Notes: a model not told the origin generated them from the letters alone. Shown: positions 1 to 9,090, numbered from the stretch's first letter. The stretch is 64,000 nucleotides of DNA from Peribacillus faecalis (GCF_014712675.1 NZ_JACXSI010000066.1:52412-116411); one strand, 5' to 3'. Translations and numbers: made by a program.

Positions 1-6
1 ATTAAA

Positions 7-66
7 TTAACCATGAAAAAGATGATTTCTGTATACCAGAGTCATCTTTTTCAATTTGTCCTTCTC
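7..66 (-). pseudogene. IS3-family transposase C-terminal remnant (left copy)
   Basis: Read on the minus strand this stretch encodes KLKKMTLVYRNHLFHG followed by a stop at 7-9. That resembles the usual end of IS3/IS150-type OrfB transposases (KKMTPVQYRNHL) with one codon missing. An in-frame stop lies a few codons upstream and nothing else of the transposase is visible. The same bases also form an 11-bp inverted repeat (15-25 with 42-52), so the stretch could act as a hairpin or terminator instead. The transposase reading is favoured because a clearer version lies at the right edge of the window. Confidence 0.45.
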
Positions 67-99
67 GCAATACATTTATTGAGAAAGCCAACAATTCAA

Positions 100-437
100 G
101 TTGATTGGAGCGGAGGCCGGGCGACTCCTGTGGGAGAAGCGTGCAGGACGATACACCGCAGGAGCGACTAACGACGAGGAGGAATGACGCATGCCCCAGG
201 AACAAAAGCGCAAGCGCCCTGATAAGCACCGTATGAACTGGAGGCCGCCGCCCAAGATATAGGAAACACGAAGAACGACAGTGATTCGATGTTGACTTAT
301 TGAAGGGAGGTTGCCGAAGGGCAATAGGTGCTGGGCGCTGGAGCTGGACGTCGGTTCACTTTTTGAATTATACACAATGTGGATTTTAATAATTTCTTAA
401 AGCTCAAGAAAGCGTCCGGCTGCAGTGAAAATCAACC
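100..437. repeat. GC-rich interspersed repeat, copy R2a
   Basis: This non-coding block is more GC-rich than its surroundings and recurs at 48142-48613. Shared landmarks are GCGACTCCTG, CGATACACCGCAGGAGCGA, AGTATGAACTGGAGG-type and CGACAGTGATTCGATGT segments, GGGAGGTTGCCGAAGGGCAA and GGTGCTGGGCGCTGGAGCT, with a tail near AAAGCGTCCG and AAATCAAC. I recall similar blocks ending in GTCTAGCTCCAGCGCC scattered in many Bacillus genomes; their function is not known to me. Minus-strand reading frames through it are artefacts of base composition. Confidence 0.75.
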
Positions 438-528
438 TAGCAGTAAACCGATTTGTAATAAATTGTATTGTTCTAAAATTCAGTTAATAGTAAGCTATAA
501 TAGTATGGAAAAAGAAGGAGGGGATTTA

Positions 529-1731
529 ATGACGGATCGTTTGATGCCTTTGAAGGAAAGCGAGCGTTATGTATCGATTGATATTTTGCGAGGCTTTGCA
601 ATTTTAGGTATTTTTCTTGTGAATATGCCAGCTTTTTATAGTCCGTTTTTATACTTGAATCCGGAAACCTATTGGGATAAAGGAATTGACTCGGCTTTAA
701 ATACCTTTGTTGATGTGTTTGCGCAAGCCAGCTTTTATCCGCTTTTTGCTTTTTTATTCGGGTATGGTGCGATTATGATAGCGGAGCGCTCTCAATTGAA
801 GGGGCTATCTTTTCCGCTGCTGTTTACGAGAAGATTGCTGATTTTATTAGTATTTGGCTGTATACATGCTTTTCTTATATGGCATGGCGATATTTTGATT
901 ACATATGCGATTACCGGATTCTTGCTGATGCTGTTTTATAAGTTAAAAGGCAAAACGCTGCTGATTATTGGTCTTTTATTGTATATCATTCCTTTTGGAT
1001 TATTGTCGCTTTTATCTTTTTTAATTATGTTGATACCCGATATGAATATGGATGAAGTCTTATACAACAGAGAAGCGATGCTTGCTTCGTTGCAAGTGTA
1101 TAGCGATGGAAGTTTTGCAGAAATTACTTCACAGCGTATCGAAGACTGGATGTATGCGAATGGACCGTCTAGCGGCTGGGTGCTAGTCATCAATATATTG
1201 CCGCTTATGATGTGCGGCGCAGCGTTTGCTAAGCAAGGCTGGCTTGTCAATGTGAACAAGCATAAGAAATTGTTGCGTAATCTTATGATTGTCGGATTAA
1301 TCGGCGGTCTGTTGTTGAAGCTATTGCCTTACATCCAAGGAGCCAACTATGCGAATGGGCTAATTCAGGACCAATTTGGCGGTCCGCTGCTGGCGCTGTT
1401 TTATATAACGTTTATCGTGCTGATTACCCAAAATGAAAAAGTGCTGAATGTGTTGAAGCCGCTTGCCAACGTCGGACGCATGTCAATCAGCAATTACTTG
1501 TTGCAATCGATTGTATTCACCATTATTTTTTACGGATATGGATTTGGTTTGTACGGCAGTATTTCTTATTTGAACGGTTTCATAATGCTGCTTGTTTTTT
1601 ATAGTTTACAGGTGGTATTAAGTAAGTGGTGGATCTCTCGTTTCCAATACGGTCCAGTGGAATATGTGTGGAGATGGGGCACTTATGGACAAAAGCCTAC
1701 TTTTAAAAGAAAGCGAGAGATGGAACGATGA
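529..1731 (+). CDS. DUF418 family multipass membrane protein
   Basis: This 400-residue integral membrane protein begins with the conserved RYVSIDILRGFAILGIFLVN segment typical of the YeiB/DUF418 family, followed by about eight to ten hydrophobic segments. A hydrophilic loop lies around residues 165-210. The ATG at 529 is chosen because AAGGAGG lies seven bases upstream; the longer frame back to 379 would run into the R2a repeat tail. The stop overlaps the next start (ATGA), so translation with yisK is probably coupled. The family's molecular role is not established; transport or envelope acyl-type modification has been suggested for relatives. Confidence 0.85.
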   Translation: MTDRLMPLKESERYVSIDILRGFAILGIFLVNMPAFYSPFLYLNPETYWDKGIDSALNTFVDVFAQASFYPLFAFLFGYGAIMIAERSQLKGLSFPLLFTRRLLILLVFGCIHAFLIWHGDILITYAITGFLLMLFYKLKGKTLLIIGLLLYIIPFGLLSLLSFLIMLIPDMNMDEVLYNREAMLASLQVYSDGSFAEITSQRIEDWMYANGPSSGWVLVINILPLMMCGAAFAKQGWLVNVNKHKKLLRNLMIVGLIGGLLLKLLPYIQGANYANGLIQDQFGGPLLALFYITFIVLITQNEKVLNVLKPLANVGRMSISNYLLQSIVFTIIFYGYGFGLYGSISYLNGFIMLLVFYSLQVVLSKWWISRFQYGPVEYVWRWGTYGQKPTFKRKREMER

Positions 1732-2618
1732 AATTGGCAACTGTTGAGTGGCACGGACGACAAATAATTGTAGTCGAAGAGAAAGAAACGGGCAAACTGC
1801 TTCGGATTGTTGAAGCGGGTAAAGCTTGCGGCATTGTGTTTCCGGAAACGATGATTGAATTCATTGCAGCTGGTGATGAAGTGCTGCAGCAAATTTCTCA
1901 AGTTATACAACAAGTGAAGAATGCCGACTTTTTACTTGAGAAGGAAGAGGTAAAATGGCTGGCGCCTATCCCTCGACCGTCCAAAAATATCTTTTGTGTA
2001 GGAAAAAATTATGCCGACCATGCCATCGAGCTGGGAAGCAAGGCAGATATTCCGGAGCATGTGATCATGTTTACAAAAGCACCGACTTCGGTCATCGCAT
2101 ATGGCGACCCGATTCCCGCTCACGAAGAGTCGACGAATGAGCTTGATTATGAGGGAGAATTGGCAGTTATCATAGGTAAACGAGCAAGGGGTGTTAAAAA
2201 AGAAGAAGCTGAGTCTTACATTTTCGGCTATACAATCATCAATGATGTGACGGCTCGTGATTTGCAGGAGCGCCATAAACAATATTTTATCGGGAAAAGC
2301 TTGGACGGCTCTTGTCCGATGGGACCGGTCATCGCTCATAAATCGGGATTTCAAACGCCGCTTGCTTTGGACATTACAACAAAAATTAATGGAGAAGTAA
2401 GGCAGCAGGGAAATACAAAGCAATTCATTTTCTCAATTCCGGAAATTATCGAGGTACTGTCGAAAGGCACGACGCTTGAGCCGGGAGATATTATTGCGAC
2501 AGGTACTCCGGCTGGTGTTGGCAAAGGATTTCAACCGCCAAAGTATTTGCGTGCAGGAGATGTCATTGAAATCGATATTGAAGGCATTGGAACGCTATGT
2601 AATCAGGTGAAAGCCTAA
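1728..2618 (+). CDS. yisK: Fumarylacetoacetate hydrolase-family protein, YisK-like
   Basis: The 296-residue protein has an N-terminal domain and a C-terminal FAH fold (about residues 85-295). It carries the metal-binding E-x-E pattern in ELDYEGELAVIIGKR and a downstream Asp in IINDVTARDLQ. The GTPAGVGKG and GDVIEIDIEGIGTL segments are hallmarks of the FAH/2-hydroxyhepta-diene-dioate family. In B. subtilis the orthologue YisK is reported to decarboxylate oxaloacetate and to associate with the Mbl cytoskeleton; carrying that over here is inference from synteny with yisL. The start overlaps the stop of the DUF418 gene by four bases, an arrangement that may be specific to this lineage. Confidence 0.88.
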   Translation: MKLATVEWHGRQIIVVEEKETGKLLRIVEAGKACGIVFPETMIEFIAAGDEVLQQISQVIQQVKNADFLLEKEEVKWLAPIPRPSKNIFCVGKNYADHAIELGSKADIPEHVIMFTKAPTSVIAYGDPIPAHEESTNELDYEGELAVIIGKRARGVKKEEAESYIFGYTIINDVTARDLQERHKQYFIGKSLDGSCPMGPVIAHKSGFQTPLALDITTKINGEVRQQGNTKQFIFSIPEIIEVLSKGTTLEPGDIIATGTPAGVGKGFQPPKYLRAGDVIEIDIEGIGTLCNQVKA

Positions 2619-2683
2619 TTGATAGGAGAAAAATTACAGCTATGATAGAATAAGGCTGAATATTGGAAGTGGGGGGATTTTTT

Positions 2684-3052
2684 ATGTCACATATGCATAT
2701 TACGTCTTGGGTAGCGGCTATTGTTCTGCTGTTCGTAGCAATGTCCATGTTGAAAAAGGGAAATCAAAGCAACTATAAAATGATGCACATGATTTTACGT
2801 GTTGTATACTTGATGATCATCGGTACTGGTGTAATGATGATTTTATCGATTGATAGCTTCTCTAACCTGTCAGCCGGTTTGAAAGGCGAATATATCTCTA
2901 AAGTTGTGCTTGGAGTTGTGATCATCGGTCTGATGGAGATGACTCTTGGCAAAATGAGCAAAGGGAAAAGCGCTAAAGGATTGTTAATCGGGATGGCAGT
3001 AGTATTTGTTTTAACGGTCACTTTAGGACTAAGATTGCCAATCGGTTTCTGA
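2684..3052 (+). CDS. yisL: YisL family (DUF1516) small membrane protein
   Basis: The 122-residue protein has four hydrophobic segments separated by short basic loops (KKGNQSNYKMM, GKMSKGKSAKG). It begins MSHMHITSWVAAIVLLFVA, which matches the DUF1516/YisL family. The start at 2684 is preferred over the in-frame codon at 2663 because the GTGGGGGG stretch between them serves as the ribosome site. It follows yisK by 65 bases on the same strand, as in B. subtilis. No function is known to me. Confidence 0.85.
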   Translation: MSHMHITSWVAAIVLLFVAMSMLKKGNQSNYKMMHMILRVVYLMIIGTGVMMILSIDSFSNLSAGLKGEYISKVVLGVVIIGLMEMTLGKMSKGKSAKGLLIGMAVVFVLTVTLGLRLPIGF

Positions 3053-3117
3053 GTTTTCTATTTTAATAGGTAAAAAGGTATACGTATAAACCAAAATTAC
3101 AAAATGTTATAAAATTT

Positions 3118-3152
3118 ATGAAAAGACCGCTGAAATATTTGGTGGTCTTTTC
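3118..3152 (+). terminator. Intrinsic terminator after yisL
   Basis: AAAAGACC pairs with GGTCTTTT around a loop of about 16 bases, followed by a pyrimidine-rich tail (CTATTTTTTC). It ends the DUF418-yisK-yisL unit before the FIST-EAL gene. Confidence 0.75.
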
Positions 3153-3227
3153 TATTTTTTCACATCAAAGTAATAAATTGTGATATTTTATATAGAAGAA
3201 TACACTTATTAAGCGTGGTGACGTATC

Positions 3228-6146
3228 TTGGCGAAATCTCTCAATTATTTTTACGATGACAAAGATCGTTTACAAGCATTCATAGAAGAACAAGAGCTTC
3301 AAGAGCAGAAGAGTTTGCTCGTGCAGATTTTTGCTGGAAGCAAAGATGAAGCTGAGATTAAGTCTGTCACAAAAACCGTAAAAAAGCTATTGCCGAAAAG
3401 TATCGTAATTGGTTGCACAACGAAGGCGGAGTTGGCAAATGGCTATATTTATTCAAATGAAATCATTATTTCGTTTACTGGTTTTGAGCAGACAAAAGTA
3501 GAGAGTATCCTTTTGAATAAAAATCAGTTTGGCAGCAGCCGAGAAATGGGGCAATATGCAATTAGGCAATTGGCCGGTCCGAAGTCGAAATTGCTGTTTC
3601 TCTTTACCTCGGTGTTGGATGAAGAGCTGACAGAGCTATTAGAAGGCATCATTGATGAGAAAAAGAACCTAACCGTTGTAGGAGGGATTGCCTATAATCG
3701 GGGTGCTTCATCATCGTTTGTTTTCAATGAACAGGAAATTGTCTATGAAGGTATTGTGGCAGCAATCCTGCACAATGACGATTTGCAAGTTACATCGTTC
3801 GAAGACCAAAGTTGGACACCAATCGGTTCAAGTTTTGAGGTAACGAAAGCAAACAATACCGTCATTTATAGTATAAACGGGCGAAAACCTTCGCAATTGC
3901 TGAAGCGCTATTTAGGGGAGTATTTCTTTAATAAATTGCCGGACAGCAGTTCAGAGTTTCCGCTTCTGAAGATAGATAGTGATGGGTTAAAACCGTTATT
4001 TATAAAGAGTATTTTGCCTTATGGAGCGATTGAGGTCAGCGACAGAATAGAGGAAGGGGATGCTTTAAGCTTTTCTTACGTCAATATCGCTGATGGCATC
4101 AGGCAATCTGAGCTGATGCTAAAGAAAATGGCTAGACAGCCAACAGAGTCAATTTTTGTCTATTACGACCTTGCTAAAATGCGACTTCTGAAGGGGTTTG
4201 CACAAGAAGAGCTGCGAATGCTTTTGACGTTCGGCAGTCAAAGCGGATTCTTTTCCTATTGCCGCTTCACAGACAAAATGTACGGAAAGGAAGAATATAT
4301 CGGGCAATTCCCTTCTATTGTCGGCATCTCTGAAAGCGCATTTGTTCCTAAAAGAAGCGGTGTAAAGTTGACATTCAGCAATACACCTGAAATGCAGCCT
4401 CTAATGGTACTGTCTCATTTAATCGAAGCCACAACCAGCGATATTAAGCAATTGAATGGAGAATTATTCGAATCAGAACAATACTTTAAAACGTTGTTTG
4501 AAAACAACAACGATTTTATTTTTGCGACTGATCTAAAGGGGAAGTTTACACGGGTAAATAAAAGCTTTCTGAAAGTATTTAACGTGAAGACAAGTGAAAT
4601 CATCGGCAAATCGGCAGAGAAATTTTTGAAATCAGATGATGAAGAGAAGTTGGTTCTTTCTTTTGCGAAGTCTTTAGATGGTCAGGTTGAGTATTATGAT
4701 ATTTCAGTTGAAAAAGCAGAAGGACGCTTAGAGCACTTTCATGTAAAAAATATGCCTATCACCATTAACGGTGAAGTAATGGGGATTTTTGGCATGGGAC
4801 GCAATGTGACAAAGCAGAAGCAAATTGAAGAGGAACTTCTTAAGTTAGCTTATTACGATGTGCATACAGGCTTACCGAACCGCAATAAATTTTCGGAGAT
4901 TTTGAAAGAGCACTTAACTAGAGCCAAAAAGAAGAAAAGAGAGTTAGCTGTTGTTTTCATCGATTTTGATCGCTTTAAAGTAATCAATGATTCTTTAGGG
5001 CATTATGCAGGCGATGTGATTTTGAAGAAGCTGGCAAAAAGGCTGAAAAGAGTCACGCCGTTAGGATCGTATTTAGGGCGTTTTGCCGGTGATAAATTCG
5101 CTTTAGTGATAACGAAGCAAGTTGACTTGGAAGAGATTCAAAGAGTGACAAAAATGGTGAATGAGGTCATTGCTGAACCAATTGAGCATGGCGGTCAAGA
5201 ATTTTTTATAACATCGAGTATCGGTGTCGCGCTTTTCCCGGAAGATGGAAGGGATGCGGATTCACTTTTGAAAAACGCGGACATTGCAATGAACCGAGGC
5301 AAAGCTCAGGGCGGAGGACAACTTGTCTTTTATTCAGATGAAATGAATGAGCAGGCGCTGAAACGCTTCGAGCTGGAAAGCTATTTAAGAAGAGCGCTTG
5401 AAAAAGAGGAATTTTTTATTTGTTATCAGCCATTGATTGATTTGAATACAGGGGATGTTTATGGAAGTGAAGCACTTATTCGCTGGCAACATCCTGTCAA
5501 AGGACTTGTTTCGCCTGCTGACTTTATTCCGTTAGCGGAAGAAACCAGACTAATTGATGACATTGGCTATTGGGTGCTGAACACCGCTTGTGCTCAAAAT
5601 AAGAAGTGGCAGGATTTGGGGTTTGGAAACTTACTGATTTCTGTCAATGTGTCCGCCTACCAGTTTCAGCAGCCGCATTTCCTTGAACGGGTGAAAAAGG
5701 TATTGGCTGATACGGGTCTTGATCCGAAATATTTGCAGCTAGAGTTGACGGAAAGCATGATGATGAATAAAGTCAATTACAGCATTTCCATCATGCAGGA
5801 GTTAAAGAGCATCGGGGTGAAGGTTTCTATTGATGACTTTGGAACGGGCTATTCATCTTTGAGTTATTTAAAAAATTTGCCGATAGATAGCTTAAAAATT
5901 GACCGTTCCTTTATTAACAATTTGAAGCAGGAAACATCGGATATGGCCATTGTTGAAGCAATCATTATGATGGGGCATGGCTTGTCCGTGAAAGTGGTGG
6001 CCGAAGGTGTGGAAAAAGAGGAACAAATGTCATTGTTAAAAGAAATGAAATGTCATTATGTGCAAGGATATTACATTGATCGGCCTTTAAAGACTGAAGA
6101 TTTCGAACGTGGAATAGCAGAGAAATTAAAAGTGAATGTGAATTGA
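3228..6146 (+). CDS. FIST-PAS-GGDEF(degenerate)-EAL signalling protein
   Basis: This 972-residue cytoplasmic protein has FIST N and FIST C sensory domains (about 25-385), a short linker, a PAS domain (about 415-540), a GGDEF domain (about 545-710) and an EAL domain (about 720-965). The GGDEF signature reads AGDKF at 620-624, with the key Glu replaced by Lys, so cyclase activity is unlikely. The EAL side looks intact: EALIRW from 748, LELTES, IDDFGTGYSS, KIDRSF and AEGVE. The likely role is a cyclic-di-GMP phosphodiesterase tuned by a small ligand at FIST and possibly by GTP on the dead cyclase domain. It starts at TTG with a weak GTGGTGA ribosome site. No transmembrane segment is visible. It appears monocistronic. 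Confidence 0.93.
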   Translation: MAKSLNYFYDDKDRLQAFIEEQELQEQKSLLVQIFAGSKDEAEIKSVTKTVKKLLPKSIVIGCTTKAELANGYIYSNEIIISFTGFEQTKVESILLNKNQFGSSREMGQYAIRQLAGPKSKLLFLFTSVLDEELTELLEGIIDEKKNLTVVGGIAYNRGASSSFVFNEQEIVYEGIVAAILHNDDLQVTSFEDQSWTPIGSSFEVTKANNTVIYSINGRKPSQLLKRYLGEYFFNKLPDSSSEFPLLKIDSDGLKPLFIKSILPYGAIEVSDRIEEGDALSFSYVNIADGIRQSELMLKKMARQPTESIFVYYDLAKMRLLKGFAQEELRMLLTFGSQSGFFSYCRFTDKMYGKEEYIGQFPSIVGISESAFVPKRSGVKLTFSNTPEMQPLMVLSHLIEATTSDIKQLNGELFESEQYFKTLFENNNDFIFATDLKGKFTRVNKSFLKVFNVKTSEIIGKSAEKFLKSDDEEKLVLSFAKSLDGQVEYYDISVEKAEGRLEHFHVKNMPITINGEVMGIFGMGRNVTKQKQIEEELLKLAYYDVHTGLPNRNKFSEILKEHLTRAKKKKRELAVVFIDFDRFKVINDSLGHYAGDVILKKLAKRLKRVTPLGSYLGRFAGDKFALVITKQVDLEEIQRVTKMVNEVIAEPIEHGGQEFFITSSIGVALFPEDGRDADSLLKNADIAMNRGKAQGGGQLVFYSDEMNEQALKRFELESYLRRALEKEEFFICYQPLIDLNTGDVYGSEALIRWQHPVKGLVSPADFIPLAEETRLIDDIGYWVLNTACAQNKKWQDLGFGNLLISVNVSAYQFQQPHFLERVKKVLADTGLDPKYLQLELTESMMMNKVNYSISIMQELKSIGVKVSIDDFGTGYSSLSYLKNLPIDSLKIDRSFINNLKQETSDMAIVEAIIMMGHGLSVKVVAEGVEKEEQMSLLKEMKCHYVQGYYIDRPLKTEDFERGIAEKLKVNVN

Positions 6147-6167
6147 TTTTTATACTTCAAAATAATT

Positions 6168-6195
6168 GAAAAAAGGACCGGTGCCGGTTTTTCTC
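6168..6195 (-). repeat. Solo end-hairpin of the modular gene-end repeat (copy I)
   Basis: The segment AAAAAAGGACCGGTGCCGG followed by TTTTTCT matches the terminal hairpin of the longer repeats at 8827, 17559, 33534, 37227, 39878, 57743 and 58867, but no repeat body is attached. It sits between the convergent FIST-EAL and yisN genes and may help terminate transcription. Confidence 0.65.
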
Positions 6196-6199
6196 ATGA

Positions 6200-6233
6200 C
6201 AAATAGTACACCTGATGAGGGGTGTACTATTTG
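6200..6233. terminator. Hairpin between convergent genes
   Basis: A perfect 13-bp stem (CAAATAGTACACC with GGTGTACTATTTG) closes an 8-base loop and ends one base before the yisN stop codon. There is no long T run on the plus strand, so it may act as an mRNA 3' stabiliser or as part of a two-hairpin terminator with the preceding element. Confidence 0.6.
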
Positions 6234-6803
6234 TTATGAGACGGGATTCAGTTTTTCGATTACGATTCTTTTGCCGGTGTTTTGCGTGAATTCGAAACGG
6301 TCATGCTCCTTAGATGAATAGACGAAATGATGTTGTACAGAGCAGACAGACTGGCCGTTATCAAAAACGAAGAAATTAACTCCGCTGCAATTTTTTTTGT
6401 CGCGCAAAAAAGTTAGCTGATTATATCCGTAAATACAGTCATATACAGAGTAGTTGAGCGAGTTTAATGTCATGATGAATTGGAAAAAAGAATCGTTATT
6501 TAGCTCCTCAAGTAAACGCTCGAACGAATATTGGAGACTTTTTTTAATCCGTACTTTTTCTTGATGCAATAAAGACAAATTTTCTTTTCTCACAGTAATT
6601 GTTCCAAGTTCGGACAGATATCCCTTACGCCAGCGATTTCCTCTGAAGATTTCCATTTCTCTTTGCAAGTAGTCCTCGAGCGGGTAGGCCTCATCATTTT
6701 CATCATTAAAAAATATCCACTGATCATTTATATATTCGACAATGCCGGGTGTAAAGGACCGCAATTGCCGTTTTAGAAGTTCTTCTCTTTGCTGTTGATT
6801 CAT
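6234..6803 (-). CDS. yisN: YisN-like protein (DUF2777)
   Basis: The 189-residue soluble protein starts MNQQQREELLKRQLRSFTPG behind a GGAGGG ribosome site. It contains a GNRWRKGYL segment and a C-terminal beta-rich half (VNFFVFDNGQSVCSVQHHF). I recognise it as the DUF2777/YisN family from sequence character and from its position just before divergent asnO, as in B. subtilis. No catalytic motif is evident and no function is known. No signal peptide or membrane segment is seen. Confidence 0.75.
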   Translation of the reverse strand: MNQQQREELLKRQLRSFTPGIVEYINDQWIFFNDENDEAYPLEDYLQREMEIFRGNRWRKGYLSELGTITVRKENLSLLHQEKVRIKKSLQYSFERLLEELNNDSFFQFIMTLNSLNYSVYDCIYGYNQLTFLRDKKNCSGVNFFVFDNGQSVCSVQHHFVYSSKEHDRFEFTQNTGKRIVIEKLNPVS

Positions 6804-6978
6804 TTTTTACCCTCCAGTTTCAATCAATAACCGAGTTTCTTTCTTTATCATTTTTCAATAAAGGCATTAACACATTTTTTCCATTTGCATAGGCTATTAG
6901 ACATAATAACTGCTTTATTTGATTAGCTGTTTAATGGAGAACCAGTGAATCAATTTACTGTTGGAAAGGATGATGTAT

Positions 6979-8826
6979 ATGTGTGGAATCACTGGTTGGG
7001 TAGATTTTTCACGCAATATGGAAAATGAGAAAGAAGTCATCTCGTTAATGTCTGATAAGCTTTCATTAAGGGGGCCGGATGACAGCAATGTATGGGCTGT
7101 AACACATGCCGGTTTCGGACATAAGCGATTAACGGTTGTTGATCCGATTGGAGGAAAACAGCCGATGACGATTTCTTCTCATAAGGGCAGGTATACAATC
7201 AGCTATAATGGTGAGTTGTACAATACAGAAGATTTACGAAAAAACCTGCTAATAAAAGGATATTCTTTTAAAGGTCATTCTGACACTGAAGTTCTGCTAA
7301 CTTCTTTTATAGAATGGCAAGAAAATGTAGTTGAATACTTAAATGGCATTTTTGCTTTCGCGATTTGGGACCATGAGAAGCAGTGTTTATTTGCTGCGAG
7401 AGATCGATTAGGAGTAAAGCCTTTCTTTTATCGTGAAGAAGGAAAGGGAATCTTGTTTGCTTCTGAATTAAAGGCGATACTAGCTCATCCGAATGTGAAG
7501 GCAGAGCTTGACCGCGAAGGAATGGCTGAAATATTTGGTTTGGGACCTTCGCATACACCGGGAAGCGGCGTATTTCGCGGCATAAACGAACTGCGTCCGG
7601 CGCATGCGCTCCGTCTTTCTAAAGAAGGATTGAAAGTATGGCGCTATTGGGATGTGAAAAGCGAACAACACCACGATTCGCTGGAGGAAACAACGGAAAA
7701 AGTGCGTAATCTTGTGAAGGATGCTATTAAAAGACAGTTAGTATCCGATGTGCCGCTCTGTACGTTCTTATCAGGAGGCATTGATTCAAGCATTATCACG
7801 GCTGTGGCAGCAGAGGAATATAAGCAGGAAAATATGCCGAATTTGCACACGTATTCCATCGATTATGAAGGCAACGAGCTTTATTTTAAAGGCAATACAT
7901 TTCAGCCGAGTGCTGATGAGCCATGGATTCAAATGGTTTCACAGCATAGCGAAACCGTTCATCATCGTTCGATTGTGACACAAGAAGAATTGGTCAATGG
8001 TCTGCATGCGAGCATGATTGCGAAAGATTTGCCGGGCATGGCTGATATTGACTCTTCGCTGTATTGGTTTTGTAAAGAAGTGAAAAAGGATTTTGTCGTC
8101 AGTCTTTCCGGTGAGTGTGCGGATGAGATTTTTGGCGGTTATCCTTGGTTCCATAACCCGGACAGCAATGGAGATCTGTTCCCGTGGATTCGCTCCACTA
8201 AAGAGCGTACTAACTTTTTGAAAGACTATTATCAAGATAAGCTGCAAATTGAGCAATATGTGAAGAGCAAGTATGAGGCGACATTACAGGAAACGCCGGT
8301 GTTAGAAGGAGAGAGCGCAGAAGATATGAAACGCCGTCAACTGTTTTACAGCAATCTCCATTGGTTTATGACGACGCTGCTTGAAAGGAAAGACCGCATG
8401 AGTATGGCTGCGAGCCTTGAGGTGCGTGTACCATTCGCCGATCACCGATTGGTTGAGTACGTTTGGAATATACCGTGGGAAATGAAGATGACGGGCAATC
8501 GTGAAAAAGGCATCCTTCGCAAAGCGATGGCAGGGGTTTTGCCGCATGAAGTGCTGGAGAGAAAGAAAAGTCCGTATCCAAAAACGCACCATCCATTTTA
8601 TACAGACAAAGTAACAGAGCTCTTACAACGTTTACTTGAGAAGCGGAGCAGCATGCTTCATGAATTTTTCAAGAAGGATCAGCTTAATGATTTAGTATCA
8701 TCGAAGGGCGCAAGCTTCCATATCCCATGGTTCGGCCAATTAATGACCGGCCCACAGTTACTCGCCCATTTGGCGCAGATGGATATGTGGTTTGAGGAGT
8801 ATAATGTAAATATTGTAGAGTCGTAG
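6979..8826 (+). CDS. asnO: Glutamine-hydrolysing asparagine synthetase AsnO
   Basis: The enzyme makes asparagine from aspartate, glutamine and ATP. The start at 6979 is chosen because class II glutaminases need Cys at position 2 after Met removal: MCGITGW fits exactly, while the frame opened at 6961 would bury it. The N-terminal glutaminase domain covers about 2-205. The synthetase domain carries the PP-loop FLSGGIDSS (near 259) and the LSGECADEIFGGYP segment. Its 615 residues match B. subtilis AsnO (YisO), which is sporulation-associated. The AAAGGA ribosome site precedes ATG. The stop codon touches the start of a modular repeat that probably ends its transcript. Confidence 0.92.
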   Translation: MCGITGWVDFSRNMENEKEVISLMSDKLSLRGPDDSNVWAVTHAGFGHKRLTVVDPIGGKQPMTISSHKGRYTISYNGELYNTEDLRKNLLIKGYSFKGHSDTEVLLTSFIEWQENVVEYLNGIFAFAIWDHEKQCLFAARDRLGVKPFFYREEGKGILFASELKAILAHPNVKAELDREGMAEIFGLGPSHTPGSGVFRGINELRPAHALRLSKEGLKVWRYWDVKSEQHHDSLEETTEKVRNLVKDAIKRQLVSDVPLCTFLSGGIDSSIITAVAAEEYKQENMPNLHTYSIDYEGNELYFKGNTFQPSADEPWIQMVSQHSETVHHRSIVTQEELVNGLHASMIAKDLPGMADIDSSLYWFCKEVKKDFVVSLSGECADEIFGGYPWFHNPDSNGDLFPWIRSTKERTNFLKDYYQDKLQIEQYVKSKYEATLQETPVLEGESAEDMKRRQLFYSNLHWFMTTLLERKDRMSMAASLEVRVPFADHRLVEYVWNIPWEMKMTGNREKGILRKAMAGVLPHEVLERKKSPYPKTHHPFYTDKVTELLQRLLEKRSSMLHEFFKKDQLNDLVSSKGASFHIPWFGQLMTGPQLLAHLAQMDMWFEEYNVNIVES

Positions 8827-9019
8827 AAAAGCCGTCACCGGTCCTTTTTCATCATGGATATGCTCCATAGAATCACCTCGATGAAAAAGGAGCCATGCGG
8901 TAGGACTAAGATGAATCACACGAGAAACCCGGTTTTGGTTTCACGGGGGAGGCAGCTTAGGCCCGAGCATGGCAGGTGTAAGGTTAGACAATAGAAAAAC
9001 GGTCACCGGTCCTTTTTCA
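8827..9019 (+). repeat. Modular gene-end repeat, copy A (flanked by direct end repeats)
   Basis: Beginning right after the asnO stop, it contains an end hairpin (AAAAGCCG, loop, CGGT, then CC and TTTTTC), a second stem TTTTTCATC with GATGAAAAA, the module GAAACCCGGTTTTGGTTTC, and the distal signature GCATGGCAGGTGTAAGG then TTAGACAATA. A second copy of the end hairpin follows at 8994-9018. There is no coding capacity. Confidence 0.8.
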
Positions 9020-9090
9020 AGTTTCTTCTTATGCCTAATTCCAGTGCAAAACCAGTAGACCAATCTGTTGTTTATAAAGCCCTCGGGTTT

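Noticed and set aside
7-66. Only a transcription terminator at the left edge
   Set aside because: The hairpin is real, but the same bases match a transposase C-terminus that is clearer at 63935-64000, so the remnant reading was kept with modest confidence.
2-375. Minus-strand frames through the R2a repeat
   Set aside because: They run through a non-coding GC-rich repeat whose second copy does not preserve the frames.
1932-2423. 163-residue minus-strand frame opposite yisK
   Set aside because: Lies wholly inside a confident gene on the other strand, has no ribosome site and no recognisable motif.
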